This document shows positions 21,105 to 31,602 of a stretch of DNA of 64,000 nt, one piece after another. Each line of letters begins with the position of its first letter. Within the stretch, counting starts at the first letter, position 1. Under the pieces are notes generated by a model. It saw only the letters and a list, made by a program, of their open reading frames with translations. It made no database searches and was not told the DNA's origin. The position numbers were made by a program, and so were the translations under genes. Source of the stretch: Suillus spraguei (taxonomy: Eukaryota; Basidiomycota; Agaricomycetes; Boletales; Suillaceae); assembly GCA_016800925.1 (NCBI GenBank), contig JABCPU010000168.1, positions 1-64,000 of the forward strand, in the 5' to 3' direction.

Positions 21105-23276
21105 ATGATGATGACGGTTGCATTCCTGTCACTTCCTACAGAGCTCATATGCTACATTCTAATACTCCTCAACCCCAGGGACATTAGTCACTGTGCAATG
21201 GTCTGCTGTTTTTCATGGTCCCACATTTCCTCAGGGCTAATGTTTGATCACGCTAGACCTGCAACACCTTTTTGATCGTGATTCAGAATTCTGTTGAAAT
21301 CCAATACAAGCTTGAAATTTACGCTCAGGGCTTGATTAGTACTGAGACTGCCACCACGAACTCGGATAGCATTTCCAGAAAGATGTGTGTTCACTCAAGA
21401 AATTGGCATCTATTATGCGGGAACCTGACTTCCATGTGAACATTATATTTGAAACAGCGCTTGCTACTACCTTGCGATATACTCCAGACATTCTCCCACC
21501 ATCCCAGTCTGTGAAATGTGGGCTTTGGTGGACAGACATGTCATTGGGAAAATTCTGCACTCAGGACTGCGGTACGAATCCCAAACTCTTCCGGACATCC
21601 CAGTGGTCTCTAAATGATTTGTATCCACAACACCAGTGGCCAAGCTTTGTTACCTTCGACCCTCTGCAGGATCTTATAGCCGTATTTTCTTCAGTTGATT
21701 GGTTCACTGTGACCAATGCGGAACAAGATCACCATATCTTTTTGGTAGAATTTCAACTGGGTTCATCATTCCAGTGTCCGCATTTGAATGCTGCGTGCGC
21801 TTCCTTGGAGTGCAAACATACCTTTGATGCACCTGGCTGTTGCCGTGTTGCTTTTGTGACGGACCCTATAATCTGTGGTGATCATACATTTGCCTTCTAT
21901 GACATAGAGGCTAGAGATTGTGTGTTTGGCACATTCATACAAGTGATCAATTGGAGGAATGGATATGCAAATAATGTAAGTTCCTGTTACGAACTGGGAT
22001 GGCGTCACCAGCGACAGTGAAAAGACACAGACGGTCTGCTGGGAGGTTCTTACAATGTCCAGAAGAGGACAAGGTGAAAGTACAAGGAACGCGTTCCGAG
22101 TACGATCAAGGGTCTGGCCTCAAGGATAAGTCCAAGAGGTTCTGCGAGAATAGAGACTAAGGTTAAGGAGTGCTTAGACTTAGAGACGATTCAAGACGAC
22201 TTAGGTTGGAGGTCTAAGCAAAGGAGATTCCAGGTAAAACCCAGTAAGATTAAAGTAAAGAATCTACTACAAGTACACTGTGCTTAAATAGGTAGATATA
22301 TGCGCACAGACCGGGTAACCGTGAGAATGTAACTGTGTATCCTAATAAGGAAGGCATGTGTTGTACAGATGCGTTGAGCATATGAGTCAGAGTCATGTGA
22401 CATGATACATATACAAGTAAGAAGATAACGGGAAAATGAATAGGGGCACGTACAACTGTAACAGTTCCCTCTGTTTGTGAAAATTCTGCTGCTCAGCATA
22501 AGCAACATTTTTTATGTAATGAAGATGGTGATTTCTACATAGTTGATGAACAGAAGATCATTGCTACTAGTTCAGAAGGCTCGATATCCTTGTATGTGTT
22601 ACAAGGGCTTGATGGGTCACCTCAATGCCGAATCACATATCACCTTCCCAAAAACCTTAATCCATATGGAACCCAAACCTATATTCATGGCCACCCATTA
22701 TTCCATGGTGAACTGGCACACCCAGAACTCATGCCCAGCTATGTGCCCTCCCTGGAGTCACAGATTATGGTTCTAGAAATTGTTTTGGCGGGAAAGGGTG
22801 TTATCCTAGTTGTCAATATGGCCATCTTCTCCGATGCGGCCCTGAATTTGGATATGCCCATTGAGATTCCTTGGTCAGACTGGGGACCTCAGCACATGTA
22901 CTACTTTCCACATCACTCCACCCACAATATCAGTGTGTATGGTAGCAAAATGGCCTATGCTCTTCCCCAAGATTGTATTCCCGATCCTGGTCAAAGGCTG
23001 GAAGAACTCCCTGCTCAGGGTTACTTCTACGTGCACATCTGGGACTTCAATCAGCGATTCATCGCTCATTTGAAATGTATTGATGACCCCAACTCACCGG
23101 ATCATCTCATTTGCAAGCCAGGTCCAATGCCTGACTCCTTCAGCGAAGAGATGTTCTCGAATCATGCATACACTGCAACCATCTGTCATACACCTTATTC
23201 GATGTTTGGCCCCAGGATATTCTTGGAACAGGATGGACTTACTTTGACATGGGTATGTGTTCTTCCCTTCACCTGA
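21105..23276 (+). pseudogene. F-box protein gene, right copy (frameshift and solo LTR in intron)
   Basis: Exon 1 (ATG 21105) has the same F-box as the left copy. After the intron, exon 2 starts near 21289 (NSVEIQYKLEIYAQGL). A 2-nt GT expansion at about 21384-21390 (ATGTGTGTTC against ATGTGTTC) shifts the frame just before CSLKKLASIM. The 4-nt insertion that kills the left copy is absent here (DPIICGDHTFAFYDIEA is intact). A solo LTR (21985-22463) sits within the next intron, right after the GTAAG donor. The last part, 22560-23276, is open (LDMPIEIPWSDWGPQHMYY, HIWDFNQRFIAH). The two copies are thus broken in different places. Confidence 0.7.
21985..22463. mobile_element. Solo LTR (479 bp) with GTTCC target duplication
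   Basis: It begins TGTTACGAAC and ends CTGTAACA, with inverted termini TGTTAC/GTAACA. It is flanked by GTTCC on both sides (21980-21984, 22464-22468). The left F-box copy (minus strand, near 4893) has the same flanks joined with a single GTTCC. The insertion is within the F-box intron, directly after the 5' splice site. No internal coding region remains. Its sequence differs from the 6693-7167 LTR, so it is a different family. Confidence 0.9.
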
Positions 23277-23621
23277 TGTGGCTGAATTGCAGGCTCAGCA
23301 CAATCAGATTCATATCCAGGTCATTTCCCTCGTCCCGACAGAGGCTGGGCCACACACAAAGTAAGATGTATTACCTTGCTTGTTGAGAGTCTTTCAATGT
23401 TGTGAATATGCTTGTATTGAAAAAGGAACAGAGGACTCAGCGATGACAATGTTTTGTTTAGTGCTTCCGCGTTCTTTACTGTGACACCATGGTCTGCTGG
23501 TACGCATGTATGCCCAATGGACCCGAGCCCTCGAGCGCAAGTAACGTGCCTATACAATACTATCAGACTACGTGGTGCCATATATTTAATGAGTGACATA
23601 CAATGATACACCTCCAGCATT
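23277..23621. repeat. Duplicated intergenic segment
   Basis: No gene. Inverted copy of about 3410-3740. It ends at TIR element copy C. Confidence 0.55.
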
Positions 23622-23894
23622 CATCAGGAAATTCACACATTCCTTGATGTGCCCTTATGCGGACTTATTTACACTTAACTGCCTTGGTGAAATTGAATCT
23701 ACTTGTCCAAAATTTCAATGTGAATGAATTCAGAAAAAAAAAGTTGAGATATATTAATATACATGTTTTATTGTATTTCGCACTCAAAAAATATAAGATA
23801 TGCCAGGTGAATGATGTGAGAGAGAGCAAACAAGTTTTGAGATAAGTGAGTTAAGCTGATTAAGCATGTCAAGGAATGTGTGAATTTCCTGATG
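23622..23894 (+). mobile_element. TIR element (MITE-like), copy C, 273 bp
   Basis: Same orientation and sequence as copy A. It is flanked by TT on both sides; the left arm (about 3408-3416, inverted) reads CCAGCATTGGCAC with a single TT, proving insertion with a 2-bp duplication after the arms were made. Together with the CA targets of copies A and B, this shows no fixed target dinucleotide, unlike Tc1/mariner (TA). Confidence 0.88.
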
Positions 23895-24566
23895 TTGGCA
23901 CTATGAAATTTCAGTATAAATCAAATGATCAATATGTTGGTCTGAATTCCTTAACCATGTCAATCCCACCTAGAATGAATTCACGAGTGAAAACAAGATC
24001 TGGCAGACCACATTAGATATCGTAGGTGTAGAAAATGATCGCTGTATATAGAAACCACTGCAGGAATGAACGTTAACTCTCAAGTTACTTATTCAAAATA
24101 TTACGTTATATTACAGAATTCAAAGTTGGCAGTACTCTCAGACCGCTGTTTGCTTCTCCAGCTTGATTGGAAGGTTTTCCATTGTTTTCCCTCTTGGATA
24201 CCTGCGGACACATTCCACAAAGTAACACCAGCCTAGGTGTTACAGTGAACCCGTAAAAAAACGCATAGCGCACTTGTACTGTAAAATATCCACTTACATA
24301 TGTTTGTCAATGGTAAAACTAAGCTGCCAACGCCCAGTAATATTGTGCCATCATTCCCAAATGTTCCCGACAAGTGTCGACACTGTCGAGCTCGTACCTC
24401 GACCCCTGATATTCCAACAACACACACTTCAAGCTTCAAGCCTCAGTAACAACTTTCTAATCAACATCGGCTTCATGTGACGGGACCCAGACGACTCCCA
24501 GGACCCCAACAACATCAAGTGATTCGACCTCCTAATTTTGAAATCCTTTCTTCTTCTACAACCACG
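23895..24566. repeat. Duplicated intergenic segment
   Basis: About 23895-24255 is an inverted copy of 3057-3410. The remainder up to the next F-box start has no recognisable feature; two 68-codon ORFs overlapping at 24233-24480 on opposite strands are not convincing. Confidence 0.5.
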
Positions 24567-26252
24567 ATGATGGCGAATTCTTGTCACTTCCTACAGAGCT
24601 CATATGCTACATTCTAATACTCCTCAACCCCAGGGACATTAGTCACTGTGCAATGGTCCGCTATTTTTCGTCTCACATTTCCTCCAGTACTAACATTTTA
24701 TCACGCTAGATCTGCAATGCCTGTTTGGTTGCGGTCCGAAATTCTGCTAAAATTCAATACAAGCTTGAAATTTATGCTCAGGGTTTGATTAGTACTGAGA
24801 CTGCTACCACGAACTCGGACAGCACTTCCAGAAAAAAAATGTGTTCACTCAAGAAATTGGCATCTATGTGGCACTCTGACTTCCATACAAACATTATATT
24901 TGAAACAGCGGTTGTTACTACCATCTCATATTATAATCCAGTCGCTCCTCCACCAACCCAATCTGTGAAATGTGGGCTTTGGTGGATGGACCTGGACAAA
25001 TTCTGCATTCAGGACTGCAGTATGAATCAAAAACTCTCCTGGACATGCCAGTGGCCTCTAAATGATTTGCATCCACAACACTGGCGGCTGAGCTTTTTTA
25101 CCTTCGATCCTCTGCAGGGTCTTATAGTCTTATTTTCTCCACCTAATGGATTTAGTGTGACTGATGCAGAATAGTATCACCCTGTCTTTTTGGTGGAATT
25201 TCGACTGGGTTCATCCCGGAGTCCGCATCCGAATGCTGTGTGCACTTCCTTGCAGTGCAGACATACTTTTGATGCATCTGGCGATTACTGTGCTGTTTTT
25301 GCACGGCAGCCTATAATCTGTGGTGATCGTGTATTTGTCTTCTATTATATAAAGCACAGAAATGGCTCATGGTCGTCTGGCATGTTCATACAGGTGATCG
25401 ATTGGAGGAAAGGATATGCAAATAGTGTAAGTTACCTCTGTTTGTGACAATTCTGCTGCTTAGCATCAACAGCATCTTTTATGTCAATCACGTACTAGTC
25501 ATTTCCATGTACTTGACGGACAGAATATTGTTGTCATTAGCTCAAAAGGTTCAATATACTTGTACGTGTTACAAGGGCTTAATGAGTCACCTCAATGCCG
25601 AATCACATATTGCCTTCCCAAGAGCCTCCATCTATGCAACATCTATGTTCGTGGCCACCCATCATTCCATGGCAAACCAGCACACCCAGAACTCATGCCC
25701 AGCTACTTGCCCTCCCTGGAGTCGCAGATCATGGTGTTAGATTCCGAGTTGGCGCACCAGGATGCTATCTTAGTTATCAATATGGTCATCTTCTCCGATG
25801 TGGTTCTGAACTCGGATATGCCCATCGAGATTCCTTGGTCAGACTGAGGACCCCAGCACACATACTCCTTTCCGCATCACTCAAGCTGCCATATCAGTGT
25901 GTTTGGTAGCAAAATGGCCTACACTCTCCCCCATCATCATCTTCCTGATCCTGGTCAAAGACCGGAAGGGCTCTCCACTGGAGGTTACTTCTACGTGCAC
26001 ATCTGGGACTTCAATAAGCGAGTCATCGCTCGTTCGCAATGTATCAATGATGCCAACTCACCGGATCTTCTCATTTGCAAGCCAGATCAGATGCCTGTCT
26101 GCATTGGTAAAGACATGTTCTCGAATCGTGCATATGCTGCAACCATCTGTCATACACGTTTTCCGACAAATGGCTCCAGGATATTCTTGGAACAGGATCA
26201 GTTTACTGTGACATGGGTACGTGCTCTTCCTTTGAATACAGCATTGGTCTGA
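24567..26252 (+). pseudogene. F-box protein gene, third copy (nonsense and frameshifts)
   Basis: A more diverged tandem paralogue of the 21105 copy. The F-box start is frameshifted right after ATGATGGCG relative to its sisters. The middle (SRKKMCSLKKLASMWHSDF ... GLWWMDLDKFCIQDC) is open until TAG at about 25172, where sisters have CAA. It then continues (VEFRLGSSRSPHPNAV) and ends with HIWDFNKRVIARSQCIND and a stop at 26250-26252. The C-terminal part is the parent-type sequence of the fragment at 2753-3056. Multiple independent lesions make this a pseudogene. Confidence 0.65.
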
Positions 26253-27501
26253 TGTGGCCGAATTGTAGACTGATGATGATGAGATCAGCATCTCGGTCAT
26301 TTCCCCCGTCCAGATGGAGGTTGGCCCATGCACAGAGTAAGATACATTACCTTGCTTGCTGAGTCTTTCGATGAAATATGCTGTATTGAAAAAAGGAAAA
26401 AGTGGGAATCAACAATGACAATATTTGGTTTGGTGTGACGTCATGTTTGCTGGTATGCATGTACCTGGGGCCTTAAGCACAAATAACGTACCTATACAAT
26501 ACTGTCAGGCTACATAGTGCAGATGATGTCAGCGGGCAACATACAATGATACACCGAACTGTCATCTAATAGCCTCCAGCGTTAGCACTATGGAATTTTA
26601 GTGTAAATCAAGCAATGAGTGCGTTGGTTTGAATTCATCGTCTATGCCATTCCCACCTACAAATGGAGCAATAAAAAGGTGGGAGTAACAGTTTTCAAAA
26701 GATCGCACAGCATACTTCATGACTGAAAAGAAGACCTTGCAGACCACATTAGATACTGTATGCGTAGATAATGATTGCTGTAGGAAACACTGTTGGAATG
26801 AACTCTGAGAACTTGAACAACGAAGACTAGAGACTGACCACTTAAGCTAAAGTGAAGGATGTTATATCCAACAGAGCTTATATCTATGTCGGGACAAAGA
26901 ACGAGAAGTCGACCCTTGATACTCATAATGCCACCCGTGGACGCCGTTCACATGACCGTAGTACTTCCTTGTGGTTGTTTCAGGGGAGACGATAATATGC
27001 ATAAGGAGGGTTCATAGGAGAGACGGGTCCGTATTCAAACACTCCCATCTTTCTCACAGCTAGACGAATCAGAAAGAGTAAGCGTATGAAAAGGACGGCA
27101 CATACCAAGTTGAGTTCAAGGTTTTATGCCCATAGTTTCACAGTAATAGATGACCCTCCCGGCACAGCTAGATTGACCTCAAAGTCCCACAAGCACTTGC
27201 GCTAGGATGAAAACGCGTGAACGACTGTTTTATGAATATCCAAACCAAACTTACCGTTGGTTTTCTCCAGAACAATAACAACTTCTGTGCTGTAGCCATT
27301 TAATTGTGATCGGTGGTGACTGGGCGCTCGCCATTTTGTCCTTGGGGGATGATCGATGTATGACTCCCGTCTTGAGTAATACAAGAGTGATTGAAGAAAT
27401 GCAGCACCGTGAAGGCTCCATGGCACGGAAATCCCATTCATCATCTCAATGGAACCCACTATGGACGCTGTCAGTTACACCACCAATAGCCGCCAGCGGG
27501 C
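26253..27501. other. End of duplicated arm and unassigned sequence
   Basis: About 26253-26400 still matches the left arm (2280-2480, inverted). Beyond it, a minus-strand ORF of 85 codons (27202-27459; VPWSLHGAAFLQSLLYYS, then STEVVIVLEKTNGKFGLDIH) may be an exon belonging with the ORF at 27502-27810, but the splice chain is unclear and the protein is unrecognised. Confidence 0.3.
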
Positions 27502-27810
27502 TTACAACATATCAATATCAGGGTGTCGTTCAGCAATATTGTTCTCCTTGTAAACTTTCGTTTGTAAAAAACAGCATGCCCTTTCAGACTGAACTCTAAA
27601 AAGCTGCAGAATCAGTGCTTGAGGCATATCTTGCAGCACAGCGGAATCCCAAGTCCTCGTTGATCCTATCTCTTCTTGGGAAAGCTCCGACAGCTGGGAG
27701 TCAGATGATGACAGGCTGAATCCTGATGGCCCCACAACCAGCGATGTTTTACTTGGTGTGGTAGGCTCATTAATAGTCCTTTGAGTTGTTGACTGCTTGA
27801 ATTTTGACAT
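27502..27810 (-). CDS. Hypothetical protein (possible exon of a larger gene)
   Basis: ATG at 27810 opens about 102 codons: a Ser/Thr-rich start (MSKFKQSTTQRTINEPTTPS), then SQLSELSQEEIGSTRTWDS and DMPQALILQLFRVQSERACC. No domain is recognised. The C-terminal third may be intron read-through, with continuation to 27202. Confidence that this is a real gene is low to moderate. Confidence 0.3.
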   Translation of the reverse strand: MSKFKQSTTQRTINEPTTPSKTSLVVGPSGFSLSSSDSQLSELSQEEIGSTRTWDSAVLQDMPQALILQLFRVQSERACCFLQTKVYKENNIAERHPDIDML

Positions 27811-28299
27811 AGTGCAAATTAGAAAAGAGCTACTGCCAGTCAGATGAGAGGTCGCTTGAATGGGACATGGAGGGGGGTCGATTGACCACCCTATATAATT
27901 TCTTGGCACTGCACCATGTTGGAAAGAACATCTTGTCAATATTCTTCCTTCGACCGTTCGTCCATAGAGGTCTGTCTAGTGATTAATAGCCAGTCGGCTT
28001 CTCGTGTTTGTCTATATGTGTCGATATAAGCATTTTGCTCCTTTAATCATCGAGCCTTCTTTTCAAAAGGTTGAATGGCTCTCGCCCGTGTTGCTTTCCC
28101 TCGCGTCGTATGCGCGATCGCTAATGTTCTGGCCTTCAAGCTTCAAGATCAGTCCTGACGGCTGCTGCTTAGCTCGCTGGTACACGATCCACAATGAAAA
28201 TTCGCACGTGAGTCTTATCACTTTAATTTATTATTCTTAGATGACGGTCTCAGTGTCAAGGGAGACCTACGCAATGGAAGTGTGGGTAAAGTTTTTAAG
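27811..28299. other. No gene recognised
   Basis: A 78-codon plus-strand ORF (28004-28240) shows no similarity I know. Confidence 0.3.
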
Positions 28300-28770
28300 G
28301 GTTTTATAAGCAGCCATCCGGGATCAATTGTATTCCTCGAGAATGAGATGATATATTGTCTTTGGTGTCACCTTCCCATGTCTTATGTTAAACAACTTCG
28401 TTGTTCCTATCTGCAAGGCCAAGGTCGAACGTGAAGGAATTGGTCTCCCGATTGTTGCGCACAACAAGATAGGCACTTTTAATATGGATGCTGCTAACCT
28501 CTTGGCCAAGGAGGGAATCAATGCCAAGGTCATTGACGTCCGTAGCATCCGTCTCTGAATATCGATGCGGTCAAGAAATCGAACCTGTAACACAGTCATC
28601 CAGCCTAGTGAATTAGCACTGTCTCCTCGGGCGGTTTCCCTACTTTCGGTGTCGGCCGCGAGATATGCACACAAGTTGTGAAGACAGGCATCTGAAAATG
28701 TCGATGCCCCAATTGAGAGCGGGTAGTTGGCGCTGACATGCTTACATCTGTACGTGTGCCCGTGATATTG
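28300..28770 (+). pseudogene. Pyruvate dehydrogenase E1-beta pseudogene fragment
   Basis: Segments in shifting frames match the C-terminal half of PDH E1 beta in the right order: AAIRD, then IVFLENEMIY (family VVFLENEMMYG), ICKAKVEREGIGLPIVAHNK, MDAANLLAKEGINAKVIDVR, SIRLNIDAVKKSNL, GGFPTFGVGREICTQV, VDAPIE and VGADM. Several frameshifts, an extra stop and missing residues show that it is dead. No PDH gene is adjacent, so it is a dispersed fragment. Functional E1 beta works in the mitochondrial pyruvate dehydrogenase complex. Confidence 0.8.
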
Positions 28771-29162
28771 TGACCTGCTGATCCTGACAGTTTTCATTAA
28801 TATCATGATGACATCCACTTTGACGAAATCTCATTCCATACGTCATTATGCATGATAAACCTCTCATCGTCAGTCACTAAGCGGGCACTCTGTAGGACCA
28901 AGTAGGCCCTCTTACTCATACTTTAATTGCATCCATTGCCTTATACTCACACATTCATAGATACTAGCTGCAATAGACGTAGTATTTCCAAACATGTCTG
29001 GTGCATGGTACAGACATGTTTATTTGTCTACCTTGTCGATCTCAACAATCAATAATAGGTCTTTCAAACGATCTACCAGCGAGGTTAATTTATAGCTCGA
29101 GTCAGTATGTGATGTCTAACCTGTGTTCTACTGACAGTTGAACATATCTTGCGGTTGCATCA
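28771..29162. other. No gene recognised
   Basis: AT-rich spacer; I see nothing in it. Confidence 0.4.
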
Positions 29163-29369
29163 TCAATCTTTGGGCAGTTTCTTGCATTTCCCATTCTGCA
29201 ACAAGGAAGTCAGCTGCGTCCACTGCGTTCGCCATAACAAAAAGAGATGTTTATTTACCTGACATTTATAGCCGGGTCCACATTCGTCAGCGCCTTCATA
29301 GCACTCATTTTGAGCGTTGACAGCCACAGCTAGCGCAACAAAAACAGCGATAAATGCCAAAAGACGCAT
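29163..29369 (-). CDS. Small secreted cysteine-rich protein (47 aa)
   Basis: Exon 1 29259-29369 and exon 2 29163-29195, separated by a 63-nt GT-AG intron (GTAAAT...TTGCAG). The start MRLLAFIAVFVALAVAVNA is a strong signal peptide, with probable cleavage after Ala19. The mature peptide of about 28 residues (QNECYEGADECGPGYK, then CQNGKCKKLPKD) has four cysteines and a basic tail, like half an EGF/knottin module. A TATA-like CATAAATA lies at 29433-29440, about 65 nt upstream of the ATG. Such proteins are often effectors, antimicrobial peptides or wall components; the sequence alone does not decide. Confidence 0.75.
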   Translation of the reverse strand: MRLLAFIAVFVALAVAVNAQNECYEGADECGPGYKCQVNKHLFLLWRTQWTQLTSLLQNGKCKKLPKD

Positions 29370-29963
29370 GGTAGATATAAGAGTCAGAGTTGTGAATGGC
29401 TCGAGTTGGGGTTTTCAGAATTGCAGTCCGAGTATTTATGCTTTTCCTCGGTAGGTTTCTTGCATCATCTATGATATTCTCTTCGCTTCTACATAACGAG
29501 TTTGGCAAGTTGAATGATCAGCCTCTTTTCGCGTCCGGTTGACGTCATGCTTCACCAGGTAAGGCTCCATTCCAGAGACTGGCATTTACCTGAGCTCCAT
29601 TCCCCAGAGATACGGCACCAGGTACATTATGATATAGGTTCCACAAAAGAACAGTCTCAGAATATTATCATCACTTTTTGCAAGTGCGCGATGGTCAATT
29701 CGACGTCCATTTCCAGCCATACATAGATGCTGACTTAACTCAACATATTATCGTCACTTGTACAAACTTGAAGGAACCCATTTGCACAAGATGCGGGGGG
29801 TACCAATCAGCCGAGTTTGGGCCGCTGTCAAACTATGTACGACATAAGTATGCAAAGTTCGCGTCCGACCTCAGGCTCTAAGTCAGAACCGAACTGCGGG
29901 AGCAGTACATGAACGGCGCACATGTTGATACTATAGACGCGACCTAACATTAATATTACCAGG
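29370..29963. other. Intergenic, promoter of the small secreted protein
   Basis: Contains the TATA-like element at 29433-29440 (minus strand). Short ORFs on the plus strand (29514-29881) are not convincing. Confidence 0.35.
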
Positions 29964-30944
29964 TCATTGCCTCCGGAATTCTCTACATTCCTCATTATCC
30001 CACTTTACAAACTGCCCGGTAAGAGAAAGAGGAGCGCGTAACGAGAGCGCAGCGATGACATATCCAACGTCGTGTGGATTGACTAGGGTTCCTTCATTGT
30101 AGGCATCGACGAAACTCTTATGATCAGTTGTCTTCATGTGCTGCGCTCCCGCATCTCGTAGCACGGCCTGCATCTGTAGTGATTTGAGGTCTATGTTCGA
30201 CACGATACAGTTCAGACCTACCGGAGTGTCGACTCTTCCAGGCGCAAGTGCTAATGACACAATCGAAGGTTCTTCGTTCGCGAGCGTTCTGTCCATTTCA
30301 TGAAATCAGTTCAAAGCCTCCTCGTGGGATTTAGTGGTCACCTGCTCAGGCTGTTCATGGCAGCTTTACTAGCATTATACGCGCCCCATCCATATATGTT
30401 TCCGGTAGCCGCTCCTGAACTTATAAAAATAATCCTGCCCTTCGATTCTCGCAAGCCAGGCAAAGAGGCCCTGATAGCAGTAATGAGCGAGAAAAAATTG
30501 ATGTCAAAATAGCTCTTCCAGTCATCTAGGGTGATATCGGCATTGTCGATGCGCGCTATGGGGTCTAGAGTAGCAGCGTTGAGGATTAGGCCGTCTATCC
30601 GTCCAAAGTGGTCTTTTCCGCGGGCGATGGCACTTTTGAACGCGGATTCGTCTGTGCTGTGATTGTAAGATCGTGAGTTCTATGCATCATGAACTGAAGG
30701 TCTGGTACTCACATATTGCACTCGAGAGTCAGCAATGATCGCTCGTGTTCCTGGATCAGTTGGCTCAGCTCTGGTGTTCGAGTCCGCGATATGGTGATGA
30801 CATGAGCGTTGTGCTCCTTGAGTAAGGAACGAGTGACTGCAAGACCGATACCTCTGAATATTATATGGTTAGTATATGTTTCTCAGAAATAGGGACTAGG
30901 ATTGACCTGGATGCACCTGTGATGACGACGACAGGATTTGGCAT
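29964..30944 (-). CDS. Short-chain dehydrogenase/reductase, IRC24/benzil-reductase-like
   Basis: Exons (minus) 30907-30944, 30713-30853, 30342-30656 and 29964-30288 give 272 residues with consistent phases. The N-terminal Rossmann motif VVVITGASRGIGLAV (TGxxxGIG) binds NAD(P). LILNAAT is the NAG-like motif, IIFISSGAA carries the catalytic Ser, and WGAYNASKAAMNSL carries YxxxK. The LANEEPSIVSLALAPGRVDT segment is typical of the yeast IRC24/YIR036C and benzil reductase ((S)-benzoin-forming) group. It is cytosolic, reducing small carbonyls with NADPH; the natural substrate is unknown. Confidence 0.85.
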
Positions 30945-31602
30945 GACGGAGAAGACGAGGAGCCTGGTTATGTCTTTCAGAATAGCCTATCAGATACAAG
31001 GAATCAAGGAGAGCCGCCTTGCTCCCATGCACGTCGTGACGCCTGAACCAAGCTCTGTTCTGTTTATAGCGCCGATCGGCGATGAGACCCATGTTGTTCG
31101 GGCGATGCCGACATAAATATGATCCGTCGAGTCCATCGATATCTGTTCACTTCTCCTAGTACACGTGTTGAGCTCATTTAAAGGGTCTTTGTAGCTGTCC
31201 CATACACACCTGGGATACATGTAATGCCCTTCAGGTGATCTGCACAGCAACTCCCTCCTGATTTGATTGATCGATGACTAGTATGTCTCGACCTTTCGGA
31301 TCGCATGTATAGTTATTGATCAAGTAAACGATTTATAGTGGCTTTTCTTCGGCAAAGATCCTTAGTCTCCGTTCAATAATCGTTGACATAAGTATCAAGA
31401 CTGTCAGGTCGTTCATTTCACAATTCACACAGATAACGGACTCGGTCCTCCTGAAGAATGCTCGAAGACGTACAAAATATGATATATACAACATGATAAC
31501 GAATGTGAAGATGCAATTTTGGAGGTGCAGGGTATGTGCAAATAATAAAGGTAGTGTCGTGTGTGCCAAGTCCTCTAATGTTGCCGCTTGATTAATGATT
31601 CC
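30945..31602. other. Intergenic
   Basis: Promoter of the SDR and 3' region of the homeodomain gene. ORFs here are antisense or random. Confidence 0.4.
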
